Assembly (NCBI RefSeq): GCF_007828835.1 | Contig: NZ_VIVL01000011.1 | Coordinates: forward strand, 124,001 to 188,000 | DNA length: 64,000 nucleotides | From: Variovorax beijingensis | GTDB lineage: Bacteria; Pseudomonadota; Gammaproteobacteria; Burkholderiales; Burkholderiaceae_C | Direction: 5' to 3' | In this document: positions 17,095 through 25,661 of the stretch, one piece after another | Layout of the letters: every line of letters starts with the position of its first letter | How positions within the stretch are numbered: the first letter of the stretch is position 1 | Position numbers and translations under genes: made by a program | Notes under the pieces: model-generated | What the model was told of the DNA's origin: nothing | Seen by the model: only the letters and a program-made list of their open reading frames with translations | Databases searched by the model: none

Positions 17095-18801
17095 GTGAGC
17101 ACCGATACCCGCCTGCTGCCGCTGATCGCCCATCGGGACCTCGATGCACCGCTGGCCTGGCGCGCCGGCGTGCCCGTGAGCACGCGCCAGTTCCTGGCCG
17201 ACGTGGCCCGCTTCGCGCCGACGCTGCCTGCCGAGGGCAGGGCGGTCAATCTCTGTGTCGACCGCTATGCGTTTGCGGTCGGCCTGGCGGCTGCGCTGGT
17301 GCGTGGCCATGCGAGCCTGCTGCCGCCCGACGCGCGGCCCGACACGCTCGCGCGCCTGCTCGAATCCGGCGGCTCGAATCTTTTTGCCCTGATCGATGAT
17401 GCCGCGCTCGCCACGCCCGGCATGCCGCGCCTGCTGGTCGAATACCGGTGTGGTTCCGAAGGGGCCGGCGTTGAGGTTCCAGCCATCGACGGCGCCATGC
17501 ATGCCGTGAGCCTGCTGACCTCCGGCTCCACCGGCGCGCCGCAGCCGCATGCCAAGCGCTGGGACACGCTGGTCGGCGATGTCGCGGTGGCCGTGGAACG
17601 GCTCTCCAGCCTGCTCGGCCTGCCATCGCTCGCCGGCCTGACGCTGGTTGCGACCGTGCCTGTGCAGCACAGCTACGGGCTGGAGTCGTCGGCGCTGCTG
17701 GCCATGCTCGGCGGTGCTGCATTCGACAGCGGACGGCCGTTCTTTCCGGCCGACGTGGCCAGGACGCTGGCCTCGGTGCCGCGGCCGCGCGCGCTGGTCA
17801 CCACACCTTTCCACCTGAAGACGCTGCTGCTCTCGGGCATCGAGCTGCCGCCGGTCGACCTGGTGCTTTCCGCCACCGCGCCGCTTTCGCCGCAGCTCGC
17901 GGCCCAGGCCGAGCAGGCGCTCGGCGGCGTATTGATCGAGATCTACGGCAGCACCGAATCCGGCCAGGTCGCCACCCGCCGCACCACGCAGAGCGAAGTC
18001 TGGGACACCTTCGGCGAGATCCGCGTGCATGCCGAAGCAGGCGAGGGCGACGGGGCCGAGCGCTTCATCTTCAGCGGCGACTTCCTGCCCGAGCCCACAC
18101 CGATGGCCGATGTGCTCGAACTGCTCGACGCGCGCCGCTTCCGCCTGCTGGGCCGCGCCAACGACCTGATCCATGTCGCGGGCCGGCGCAGCTCGCTCGC
18201 GCATCTGAACTACCACCTCAACAGCATCGCGGGCGTCGAGGACGGCGCGTTCTGGCTGCCCGACGAAGTGGCCGACGGCGTGGTGCGCCCCGTGGCCTTC
18301 GTGGTGGCGCCCACGCTCTCGGCCGGCCAGATCATTGCCGCGCTGCGCCAGCGGCTGGAGCCGGTGTTCGTGCCGCGCCGCGTGGTGCAGGTGAAGGCCT
18401 TTCCGCGCGAAGGCACCGGCAAGCTCACGGCGCGTGCGCTGCGCGAATTCGCGCTCGCGCAGCTGGCGGAAGACGACACGCCGGTGCAACTGGCCCATGC
18501 GGTGCCCGTTGATCACCCGGCGTTCGCGGGGCACTTCCCCGGCCAGCCGCTGCTGCCGGGAGCGCTGATACTGGCCGAGGTCATGGAAGCCGTGCAGCGC
18601 GTGCCGGCGCTGGTCGCCCGGCTGGGCACCCATCCCACGCTCGCGGCCGCCAAGTTCCTGGCGCCCGTGCGGCCGGGCAGCATGCTCTCCATCGAACTGC
18701 AGCCCGAGTCCGGCGCCGCGCGCGGCGTGCGCTTCGACGTGCGCTGCGACGGCGTGCTGGCTGTCACCGGCCGCTGGGCCGCCGTGCCAGAGTCTGCGTG
18801 A
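17095..18801 (+). CDS. Fused acyl-AMP ligase / 3-hydroxyacyl-ACP dehydratase (ApeH-ApeI-like)
   Basis: A 568-residue two-domain protein. Residues about 1-455 are an ANL-type adenylating enzyme with LTSGSTG (141-147), YGSTESGQ (284-291), the LLGRANDLIHVAGRR hinge and the catalytic Lys in EGTGK (443). Residues about 465-568 form a hotdog dehydratase with GHFPGQPLLPG (479-489), as in FabZ/ApeI. In E. coli-type aryl-polyene clusters these are two proteins, ApeH and ApeI. The ligase would load an aryl starter (such as hydroxybenzoate) onto the ACP. The dehydratase would form the double bonds. I chose GTG 17095 because GAGG lies 7 bp upstream; the longer frame overlaps the previous gene. Confidence 0.85.
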   Translation: MSTDTRLLPLIAHRDLDAPLAWRAGVPVSTRQFLADVARFAPTLPAEGRAVNLCVDRYAFAVGLAAALVRGHASLLPPDARPDTLARLLESGGSNLFALIDDAALATPGMPRLLVEYRCGSEGAGVEVPAIDGAMHAVSLLTSGSTGAPQPHAKRWDTLVGDVAVAVERLSSLLGLPSLAGLTLVATVPVQHSYGLESSALLAMLGGAAFDSGRPFFPADVARTLASVPRPRALVTTPFHLKTLLLSGIELPPVDLVLSATAPLSPQLAAQAEQALGGVLIEIYGSTESGQVATRRTTQSEVWDTFGEIRVHAEAGEGDGAERFIFSGDFLPEPTPMADVLELLDARRFRLLGRANDLIHVAGRRSSLAHLNYHLNSIAGVEDGAFWLPDEVADGVVRPVAFVVAPTLSAGQIIAALRQRLEPVFVPRRVVQVKAFPREGTGKLTARALREFALAQLAEDDTPVQLAHAVPVDHPAFAGHFPGQPLLPGALILAEVMEAVQRVPALVARLGTHPTLAAAKFLAPVRPGSMLSIELQPESGAARGVRFDVRCDGVLAVTGRWAAVPESA

Positions 18802-19799
18802 TGAACCACACCGACGCCGAGACGCGCGCCGTGAAAGACGCGGCGCAGGCAGGCCAGCGCGGCGACTGGGCGCACGCTCCCGAACGCAGCAACATGCTGG
18901 CGCTGCGCTTCATCTGCCTGATGGCACTGGTGTGCGGGCGCCGCATCACGCGCCTGCTGCTGCCGCCGATCAGCCTGTACTTCCTGCTGTTCGCTCCCGC
19001 GCCGCGGCGCCACATCAAGCGCTACCTGTTCAGGGCCATCGGCCCGCATGCCGGCTGGCTCGACGGCTACCGCCTGCTGCATGCCTTCGCATCGACGGTG
19101 CTCGACCGCGTGTACTTCCTGCGCGGACGCATGGACCTGTTCGATGTCAGGGTCGAGGGCAACCAGGCGCTCGAGGCCGAGGCACTGAAAGGGCGCGGCG
19201 CCTTCCTACTCGGCGCGCACGTCGGCAGCTTCGAGGCCCTGGGCGCCTGCAAGCACAACAGCCGGCACAAGCACGAACTGCGGCTTGCGATGCTGATGTA
19301 TCCGGACAATGCGCAGCGCATCACGGCCATCCTCAACGCGATCAGCCTGCCCGAGCTGCGGCCCCACGTGATCGCGCTCGGCCGCCCTCATTCGATGCTC
19401 GCGCTGCGAGACTGGCTCGACGGCGGCGGGCTCGGCGGCATGCTGGTCGACCGCACCCTGCCGGGCAGCGAGGACCAGCCCGCGCAGCAGCGCGGCAACA
19501 ACATCGTGCTGCCGTTCCTGGGGCAGCCGGCGAGTTTCAACGACGGCCCGTTCCGCCTGGCGGCGCTGCTGCGGCGCAAGGTGTTCTTCATGGCCGGGCT
19601 CTATGGCGGCGGTGCGCGCTACGATGTCCGGTTCGACCTTCTGGCCGACTTCAGCGAGCGGGCATCCGATCCCGCCGAGCGGGAACGCCGCATCCGCGCG
19701 GCGGTCGAAGCCTACGTGGCGCGCCTCGATGCCCTGTGCCGCGCGTATCCCTACAACTGGTTCAACTTTCATGATTTCTGGCTCGAAGATTCGGTTTGA
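18801..19799 (+). CDS. LpxL/HtrB-like lysophospholipid acyltransferase
   Basis: A 332-residue member of the LpxL/LABLAT acyltransferase family, peripheral to the inner membrane. Two hydrophobic stretches (NMLALRFICLMALVCGRR and LLLPPISLYFLLFAPAP) precede the catalytic motif. The active site appears as GAFLLGAHVGSFEALG, with the His of the family's HxxxxD/E motif. Other family blocks are GLGGMLVDRTLPG and the C-terminal YPYNWFNFHDFW. In pigment clusters such enzymes attach the polyene acyl chain to a lipid carrier. Its ATG overlaps the dehydratase stop by one base (TGATG). The 3' end overlaps the LolA-like gene by 29 bp. Confidence 0.87.
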   Translation: MNHTDAETRAVKDAAQAGQRGDWAHAPERSNMLALRFICLMALVCGRRITRLLLPPISLYFLLFAPAPRRHIKRYLFRAIGPHAGWLDGYRLLHAFASTVLDRVYFLRGRMDLFDVRVEGNQALEAEALKGRGAFLLGAHVGSFEALGACKHNSRHKHELRLAMLMYPDNAQRITAILNAISLPELRPHVIALGRPHSMLALRDWLDGGGLGGMLVDRTLPGSEDQPAQQRGNNIVLPFLGQPASFNDGPFRLAALLRRKVFFMAGLYGGGARYDVRFDLLADFSERASDPAERERRIRAAVEAYVARLDALCRAYPYNWFNFHDFWLEDSV

Positions 19800-20409
19800 C
19801 TGGCTTTGCAGGAGCCTGCTGCTGGCACTGGCCTGCTGCGCCGCGCCGGCGTGGGCCTTCGACCTGCCCGACCTGATGGGGCTGCTTGCCAAGCAGAAGG
19901 GCGGCGAGGCCCGCTTCACCGAGCAGCGCTTCGTGCACGGCCTCGAAGGCCCGCTCGACGCGCGCGGCACACTGAGCTTCGATGCGCCCGACAAGCTGGT
20001 GCGGCGCACCTTGTCGCCGCGCGTGGAGACCATGGCGGTCGAAGGCAACACGCTGACGCTCTCACGCGGCGGCCGCAACCGCACCCTCACGCTCGACAGC
20101 ATGCCCGAGCTGCTCGGCCTGGTCGAAGCCATGCGCGGCACGCTGAGCGGCGACGGCGCCACCCTGCAGCGCTATTTCCGCAGCACGGTGAGCGGTTCGG
20201 CCGCCAACTGGACGCTCGACCTGCTGCCGGCCGACAGCCGGCTTGCGGCCCAGGTGCGCAGCATCCGTATCAGCGGCCGTGCCAGCGAAGTGCTGGGCCT
20301 TGAAATGGAGTTCGTCGGCGGCGACCGCTCGGTGATGAGTATCACGCCCGAGCGCCAAAGCGCCGCACCCACCGCGCCTTCGGGCGCTGCCGGGCGCACC
20401 ACGCCGTGA
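19771..20409 (+). CDS. LolA-like outer-membrane lipoprotein carrier (ApeL-like)
   Basis: A 212-residue periplasmic protein with a signal peptide (RSLLLALACCAAPAWA, cleaved before FDLPDL) and a LolA-type fold. Visible segments are LMGLLAKQKGGEARFTEQRFVHGLEGPLDARGTLSFDAPDKLVRRT and the later QVRSIRISGRASEVLGLEMEF. LolA relatives in aryl-polyene clusters are thought to escort the lipid-linked pigment across the periplasm with an MMPL exporter, which is the next gene. I chose ATG 19771, inside the 3' end of the acyltransferase gene, because the signal peptide begins 10 residues later. Its stop overlaps the exporter GTG by 4 bp. Confidence 0.85.
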   Translation: MISGSKIRFDWLCRSLLLALACCAAPAWAFDLPDLMGLLAKQKGGEARFTEQRFVHGLEGPLDARGTLSFDAPDKLVRRTLSPRVETMAVEGNTLTLSRGGRNRTLTLDSMPELLGLVEAMRGTLSGDGATLQRYFRSTVSGSAANWTLDLLPADSRLAAQVRSIRISGRASEVLGLEMEFVGGDRSVMSITPERQSAAPTAPSGAAGRTTP

Positions 20410-22811
20410 GGGCGCGCGGGACCGCGGGGGAAGGGCCGCCGGACTGGCAGCGCCGGGCACTGGTGCTGCTGGCCTGGGCACTGGTGCTGCTCGGCGGCGC
20501 ATTGCAGATCGCGCGCACGCAGTTCAGCGCAGACCTTTCCGCTTTCCTGCCCAAGAGCCCCGACGCGCGGCAGCAGGTGCTCATCGAGCAGCTGCAAAGC
20601 GGCGTGGCATCGCGCACGCTGATGCTCGGCATCGAGGGCGGCGCGAGCGCGCAGCAGCGCGCGGCCGTGTCGCGCGCGGTGGCCAGGTCCATGCGCGAGA
20701 GCCGGCTGTTCGACCTGATCCAGAACGGCGACACCGGCGACTGGAGCGAGGCCGGCACCTGGGTCTTCGCGCACCGCTACCAGCTTTCGCCGGGCGTGAG
20801 GCCCGAACATTTCACCGCCGAAGGCCTGCGCGACGCGATCTACGAAACGCTGTCGATGCTGGGCACGCCGGCCGGCAACGCGATCAAACCCTTGCTCGAC
20901 CGCGATCCCACCGGCGAGACCCAGCGCATTGCCGTGGAGCTGACGCCGGCCAGCGCACCGCGCAGCGAAGACGGCGTCTGGATGTCGCGCAGCGCGCCGC
21001 GCGCGCTCATGATCGCCACCACGCGTGCGGCGGGCAGCGATCTCGATGCCCAGTCGAAGGCCATTGCAAGCGTGCATGCGGCTTTCGACACCGCCACGCG
21101 CGGCATGGACGAAGCCACCCGGCCGAAGCTGCTGCTGAGCGGCCCGCCCGTGTTCTCGGTGCTGAGCCGCGACAAGATCAAGACCGAGGCGATCCACCTC
21201 GCGATCGTGGGCGGCATCGTGATGGGCGGCCTGCTGCTGCTGGCCTTTGCGTCGCCGCGCGCGCTGGTCATCGCCTTCCTGCCCGTGGCCACCGGTGTGG
21301 TGGTGGGGACCGCGGCGGTCAGCGTGGTGTTCGGCTCGGTGCACGGCATGACGCTGGGCTTCGGCAGCACGCTGATCGGCGAGACCGTCGACTACGCCAT
21401 CTACTACCTGATCCAGGCGCGTGGCGCGGCCGTGGCCGGCACCAGCTGGGCGCGCTGGCGCGAGGTGCACTGGCCCACCGTGCGGCTCGGGCTGCTGACC
21501 TCGGTGTGCGGCTTCGCGGCGCTGGTGTTCTCGGGCTTCCCGGGTCTGGCGCAGCTGGGCGTGTTCTCCATCGCAGGGCTCGTGGCCGCGGCGCTGGCCA
21601 CGCGCTACGCATTGCCCGTGCTCGCACCCGATGGCGCCACCGGCATGGGCATGCGCCGGTACATGGCGCACGCGGCCGGCGTGCTGGTGCGCGGCCTGCC
21701 GCACCTGCGCTGGGTGCTCGCCGGGCTCGGCGTGGCAGCGCTGGTGCTGGTCATCTGGCAGGGCGGCCATCTGTGGCGCGCCGACCTCGGCGCCATGAGC
21801 CCGGTGCCCAAGTCGGCCCAGCAGCTCGACGAGATGCTGCGCGCCGACATCGGCACCGGTGACGGCGGCACGCTGGTCGTGGTCTACGGCGCCGATGAAG
21901 AAAGCGCACTGCGCAACACCGAAGCCGCCACCGCGCGGCTCGAGGCACTCGTTGACAAAGGCGAGCTTGGCGGCTTCGAGGCCGTGACGCGCGTATTGCC
22001 GAGCATCGCGACCCAGTCGGCCCGGCTCGCCAGCCTGCCCGACGGCGACACGCTGCGCACCCGGCTGGCCGAGGCCACGCAGGGCTCGCCGCTGCCGGCC
22101 GCACGCCTCGGGCCCTTCCTGGCCGATGTCGAAGCCGCGCGCAAGCTCGCGCCCGTGCGGCGCGCCGACCTGGCGGACGGCCCGCTCGGTTCGGTCGTCA
22201 ACACGCTCATGTACCAGCGCCCCGGCGGCGGCTGGTCGACGCTGGTGGTGCTGCACCCCGGGGCGAAGTTCGACGCGCGCCGGCTCGAAGCGGCGCTGGC
22301 GGGTGTGCCCGAGGTGCAGGTGGTCGATGTGGGCCGCGAACTCGCGGGGCTCTACCAGCGCTACCTGCACGAGGCCTTCGTGCAGGTGCTGCTCGGCGCG
22401 CTGGCGGTGGTGGTGCTGCTCGGCATCTACCTGCGCTCGGGCCGGCGCCTTCTCGCGGTGTGCCAGCCGCTGGTCTTCGCGGTGGTGCTCACCCTGGGCG
22501 GCATGGCCGTGCTGCAGGTGCCGCTGGGCATCCTGCACCTGGTGGGGCTGCTGCTGATCGTGGCGGTGGGCTCCAACTACGCGCTGTTCTTCGACCAGCT
22601 GCGCGTGGCCGGGCGGGCCGACGAGGACACGCTGGCGTCGCTGATGCTGGCCAACCTGACCACGGTGGTGTCCTTCGGGCTGATCGCGATCTCGGACATT
22701 CCGGCGCTGTCGTCGATCGGCCGCGTGGTGGCGCCGGGCGCCTTGCTGGCATTGCTGCTGTCGGCCGCGTTCGCACGCCGCGTGGCGCCCACGCCGCCCG
22801 GGCGCGGCTGA
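20406..22811 (+). CDS. MMPL/RND-type lipid exporter (ApeM-like)
   Basis: An 801-residue inner-membrane exporter of the RND/MMPL superfamily. The two-fold repeat is visible. Helix 1 (LVLLAWALVLLGGALQIA) is followed by a large periplasmic loop and helices 2-6 (residues about 255-420, including GGIVMGGLLLLAFASPRALVIAFLPVATG). Then comes helix 7 (WVLAGLGVAALVLVIW), a second loop, and the last helices (GLLLIVAVGSNYALFFDQL). The SNYALFFDQ segment is typical of pigment-cluster exporters. Its GTG start overlaps the LolA-like stop (GTGA). With the LolA-like protein it would move the finished polyene lipid to the outer membrane. Confidence 0.88.
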   Translation: MRARGTAGEGPPDWQRRALVLLAWALVLLGGALQIARTQFSADLSAFLPKSPDARQQVLIEQLQSGVASRTLMLGIEGGASAQQRAAVSRAVARSMRESRLFDLIQNGDTGDWSEAGTWVFAHRYQLSPGVRPEHFTAEGLRDAIYETLSMLGTPAGNAIKPLLDRDPTGETQRIAVELTPASAPRSEDGVWMSRSAPRALMIATTRAAGSDLDAQSKAIASVHAAFDTATRGMDEATRPKLLLSGPPVFSVLSRDKIKTEAIHLAIVGGIVMGGLLLLAFASPRALVIAFLPVATGVVVGTAAVSVVFGSVHGMTLGFGSTLIGETVDYAIYYLIQARGAAVAGTSWARWREVHWPTVRLGLLTSVCGFAALVFSGFPGLAQLGVFSIAGLVAAALATRYALPVLAPDGATGMGMRRYMAHAAGVLVRGLPHLRWVLAGLGVAALVLVIWQGGHLWRADLGAMSPVPKSAQQLDEMLRADIGTGDGGTLVVVYGADEESALRNTEAATARLEALVDKGELGGFEAVTRVLPSIATQSARLASLPDGDTLRTRLAEATQGSPLPAARLGPFLADVEAARKLAPVRRADLADGPLGSVVNTLMYQRPGGGWSTLVVLHPGAKFDARRLEAALAGVPEVQVVDVGRELAGLYQRYLHEAFVQVLLGALAVVVLLGIYLRSGRRLLAVCQPLVFAVVLTLGGMAVLQVPLGILHLVGLLLIVAVGSNYALFFDQLRVAGRADEDTLASLMLANLTTVVSFGLIAISDIPALSSIGRVVAPGALLALLLSAAFARRVAPTPPGRG

Positions 22812-23653
22812 TGGGAAAATCCCGCGCCATGCCGTCCGCCTCTGCCGCTCCGACCGAATCCTGGCCCTGGCCGCTTGCCATTCGTGCCAGCGCGGCCTGG
22901 CACGTGGCGGCCATCGGTGCCGGCGCCATGGTGCCGGGCGCCATGCCCTGGGCGATCGGCGCGATTGCGCTGAACCACGCGCTGATCACCGGCGCGGGGC
23001 TCACGCCGCGCAGCAGCCTGCTGGGCCCCAATGTCACGCGCCTGCCCGAAGCCGCCGGTGCCCGGCGCCAGGTGGCCATCACCATCGACGACGGGCCCGA
23101 TCCCGAGGTCACGCCCCGGGTGCTCGACCTGCTGGACGCACATGGCCAGCGCGCCACCTTCTTCTGCATTGCCGAGCGCGCGCTGGCCCACCCGGCGCTG
23201 GCGCGCGAGATCGTGGCGCGGGGCCACAGCATCCAGAACCACACGGCGCGGCACCGGCACAATTTTTCATTCCTCGGGCCGCGCGGCTTCGCGAGCGAGA
23301 TCGCGCGCGCGCAGGACATCCTGGCCGACACCACCGGCCAGCGCCCGACCTGCTTCCGCGCGCCGGCGGGCCTGCGCAATCCATTCCTCGAGCCGGTGCT
23401 GCACCGGCTGGGCCTGTCGCTCGTGAGCTGGACGCGCCGCGGCTTCGACACACGCGAAGGCGATCCCGCCAAGGTCATGGCGCGCCTGGGCCGCAAGCTG
23501 CAGGCGCGCGACATCCTGCTTCTGCACGACGGCAACGCCGCGCGCACCCCTTTGGGAAACCCTGTATTGCTGGAGGTATTGCCCTTGCTTTTCGAACGCC
23601 TGCGCGCCGAGCGCCTGCACGCCGTCACCCTGCCGGAAGGCCTTGGATCATGA
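22811..23653 (+). CDS. Polysaccharide deacetylase family protein
   Basis: A 280-residue NodB-fold carbohydrate esterase. The N terminus has a hydrophobic stretch (AAIGAGAMVPGAMPWAIGAIAL), probably a membrane anchor. The NodB motifs are ITIDDGPDPEVTPRVLDLL (catalytic Asp pair), GHSIQNHTARH (metal histidines) and RAPAGLRNP. DILLLHDGNA forms the C-terminal His motif. It would remove acetyl groups from an amino sugar, perhaps on the glycolipid carrying the pigment. That role is inference; E. coli-type ape clusters lack this gene. Its ATG overlaps the exporter stop by one base, and its stop overlaps the methyltransferase start by 4 bp. Confidence 0.85.
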   Translation: MGKSRAMPSASAAPTESWPWPLAIRASAAWHVAAIGAGAMVPGAMPWAIGAIALNHALITGAGLTPRSSLLGPNVTRLPEAAGARRQVAITIDDGPDPEVTPRVLDLLDAHGQRATFFCIAERALAHPALAREIVARGHSIQNHTARHRHNFSFLGPRGFASEIARAQDILADTTGQRPTCFRAPAGLRNPFLEPVLHRLGLSLVSWTRRGFDTREGDPAKVMARLGRKLQARDILLLHDGNAARTPLGNPVLLEVLPLLFERLRAERLHAVTLPEGLGS

Positions 23654-24435
23654 GTGCGGTGCTGCCTTCTTCTTCATCATCGGCACCTTCTTCCACCGAT
23701 GCCGCCTGGCGCGAGCTTCACGAGGCCGCCACCGTTCCCTACAAGAAAGGCGGCAGCTTCGCCTGGCATTTCGCGCGCGGCAAGCTGGGACGCGATCCGG
23801 TGTTCCGCGGGCTGCTCGAACGCGGGCTGATCGATGCGGCGCACCGCCGCGTGGTCGACATCGGCTGCGGGCAGGGGCTCTTCGCGAGCCTGCTCGCATC
23901 GATGAGCCGCATGCAGGCGCACGGCCGATGGCCCTCGTCGTGGAAGCCCACGCCGCCAGCCGCTGACTACACGGGCATCGAGCTGATGCCCAAGGACGTG
24001 GCGCGCGCCGAGGCTTCCATCGGGCATCTGCAGCCGGCGCCGCGGCTGGTCTGCGCCGACATGTGCTCGGTGCCGCTGCCCGAATGCGACCTGGTCGTGA
24101 TTCTCGACGTGCTGCACTACGTGGGCATCGAAGCACAGGACGGCGTCTTGCGGCGCGTACACGACGCGCTTCGGCGCGGCGGCAATGCGAACGCCCGGCT
24201 GCTGCTGCGCGTGGGCGATGCATCGAGCAAGCGTGGCTTCGCCATCAGCCAGTGGGTCGACCGCACCGTGACGCGCATCCGCGGCCACAAGGTGTCGCCC
24301 ACCTGGGGTCGGCCGCTGTCCGACTGGGTAGCGGCGCTGCAGCGGCTGGACTTTCGCGTCCAGAGCATTCCGATGAGCAAAGGAACGCCCTTTGCCAACG
24401 TGCTGCTGGTGGCCGACCTGGAGCGCCGCGCGTGA
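23650..24435 (+). CDS. Class I SAM-dependent methyltransferase
   Basis: A 261-residue cytoplasmic methyltransferase. The SAM-binding motif I is VVDIGCGQGLFASLL (near residues 75-90), followed by YTGIELMPKDVARAEAS (motif II) and CDLVVILDVLHYVGIEAQDGVLRRVHDALRRGG (motifs III-IV). An unusual Trp/Pro/Ser-rich stretch (AHGRWPSSWKPTPPAADY) interrupts the Rossmann core between motifs I and II. The N-terminal 15 residues are Ser-rich. It lies inside the pigment-type block with overlaps on both sides (ATGA and GTGA). It may O- or C-methylate the aryl head or the lipid carrier; substrate unknown. Confidence 0.85.
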   Translation: MSAVLPSSSSSAPSSTDAAWRELHEAATVPYKKGGSFAWHFARGKLGRDPVFRGLLERGLIDAAHRRVVDIGCGQGLFASLLASMSRMQAHGRWPSSWKPTPPAADYTGIELMPKDVARAEASIGHLQPAPRLVCADMCSVPLPECDLVVILDVLHYVGIEAQDGVLRRVHDALRRGGNANARLLLRVGDASSKRGFAISQWVDRTVTRIRGHKVSPTWGRPLSDWVAALQRLDFRVQSIPMSKGTPFANVLLVADLERRA

Positions 24436-24905
24436 CCAGGGCTGCGCAGACGCTCGACCGCGCCGGCATTGCCGAGCGCATTCCGCACAGCGGCAGCATG
24501 TGCCTGCTCGACCGGCTCGAAGGCTGGGATGCCGAGTCCATTCAGTGCAGCACCCGCACGCATGCGCTACCGGACAACCCGCTGCGAACCGCGGGCGGCC
24601 TGCTCGCGCCCAACGCCATCGAATACGCGGCGCAAGCCATGGCGCTGCACGGCGGTCTGCTGGCTGCCGAGGGAAGCGCGCCGTCGGCCGGCTTCCTCGC
24701 AAGCGCGCGCAACGTGCGCCTGTCGGTGGTGCGGCTCGACGACATCGACGGTGCGCTGCAGGTGCAGGCGCGCCGCCTGTCGGGCGACACGAACCAGATC
24801 CTCTACGAATTCGCGGTGAGCGACAGCGGCGCCCGCGTGCTGGCCGAAGGCCGCGCGGTGGTGGTGCTGAATACGCCGCTGGCAACCGGAGCCCACGCAC
24901 CATGA
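24432..24905 (+). CDS. Hotdog-fold 3-hydroxyacyl-ACP dehydratase (ApeP-like)
   Basis: A 157-residue FabZ-like hotdog protein. RIPHSGSMCLLDRLEGWD near residues 14-31 is the hallmark of the ApeP/FabA-like dehydratases of aryl-polyene clusters; its His is the catalytic one. The IEYAAQAMALHGGLL helix supplies the second active-site acid. Together with the dehydratase domain fused to the acyl ligase it gives the cluster two dehydratases, as in E. coli (ApeI, ApeP). The GTG start at 24432 overlaps the methyltransferase stop (GTGA). The stop overlaps the FabG start (ATGA). Confidence 0.85.
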   Translation: MTRAAQTLDRAGIAERIPHSGSMCLLDRLEGWDAESIQCSTRTHALPDNPLRTAGGLLAPNAIEYAAQAMALHGGLLAAEGSAPSAGFLASARNVRLSVVRLDDIDGALQVQARRLSGDTNQILYEFAVSDSGARVLAEGRAVVVLNTPLATGAHAP

Positions 24906-25633
24906 CGCTCGAAGGAAAACGCGCACTGATCACCGGCGCCAGCGGTGCCTTGGGCGCCGCCATGGCCGAGCGCCTGGCGCGCGACGGCGCCACGGTGCTG
25001 CTGCATGCCAACTCGCGCCCCGAGGCGGTGGAGCAACTGGCGGCCGCCATTGCAGCTGCGGGCGGCAAGGCCGAATGCCATGTGTTCGACCTGCGCAGCG
25101 ACGATGCCTGCCGCGTGGCCTGCGAGCGCATGCTCGAAGGCGGGCCGGTCCAGATCGTCGTCAATAACGCCGGCGTGCACGACGACGCCGTGCTGCCCGG
25201 CATGCGCGCCGACCAGTGGCACAAGGTCATCGACGTCTCGCTCAACGGATTCTTCCGCGTGACGCAGCCCTTGCTGCTGCCGATGATGCGCACCCGCTGG
25301 GGGCGCGTTCTCAATATTTCGTCCGTTTCGGCGCTGACGGGCAACCGCGGGCAGGTCAACTATGCCGCCGCCAAGGGGGCGCTCAACAGCGCGACCAAGG
25401 CGCTGTCGCTCGAAGTGGCATCGCGCGGCGTGACGGTCAATGCCATTGCACCCGGCATCATCGCCTCGCCGATGGCCGATGCGGCCTTCGACCCCGCCAT
25501 GGTCAACCAGATGGTGCCGATGAAGCGCGCCGGCACGCCGCAGGAAGTGGCGGCGCTGGCATCGTTCCTGGCCAGCGACGAGGCGGCCTACATCACGGGG
25601 CAGGTGATCTCGATCAATGGCGGGATGATCTAG
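24902..25633 (+). CDS. 3-oxoacyl-ACP reductase, FabG-like (ApeQ-like)
   Basis: A 243-residue short-chain dehydrogenase. The NADPH-binding motif is TGASGALGAA (near residue 12) and NNAGV follows near residue 84. The catalytic Ser-Tyr-Lys triad is in SVSALTGNRGQVNYAAAKGA, and the C terminus is ITGQVISINGGM. It would reduce the beta-keto group during polyene elongation, followed by the dehydratases. ATG 24902 overlaps the upstream stop by 4 bp. It is the last gene of the + strand block and ends 28 bp before the convergent glycosyltransferase gene. No ketosynthase precedes or follows it. Confidence 0.9.
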   Translation: MTLEGKRALITGASGALGAAMAERLARDGATVLLHANSRPEAVEQLAAAIAAAGGKAECHVFDLRSDDACRVACERMLEGGPVQIVVNNAGVHDDAVLPGMRADQWHKVIDVSLNGFFRVTQPLLLPMMRTRWGRVLNISSVSALTGNRGQVNYAAAKGALNSATKALSLEVASRGVTVNAIAPGIIASPMADAAFDPAMVNQMVPMKRAGTPQEVAALASFLASDEAAYITGQVISINGGMI

Positions 25634-25661
25634 CCGCCGCACTCATCAAGCTTCGCGTTCG

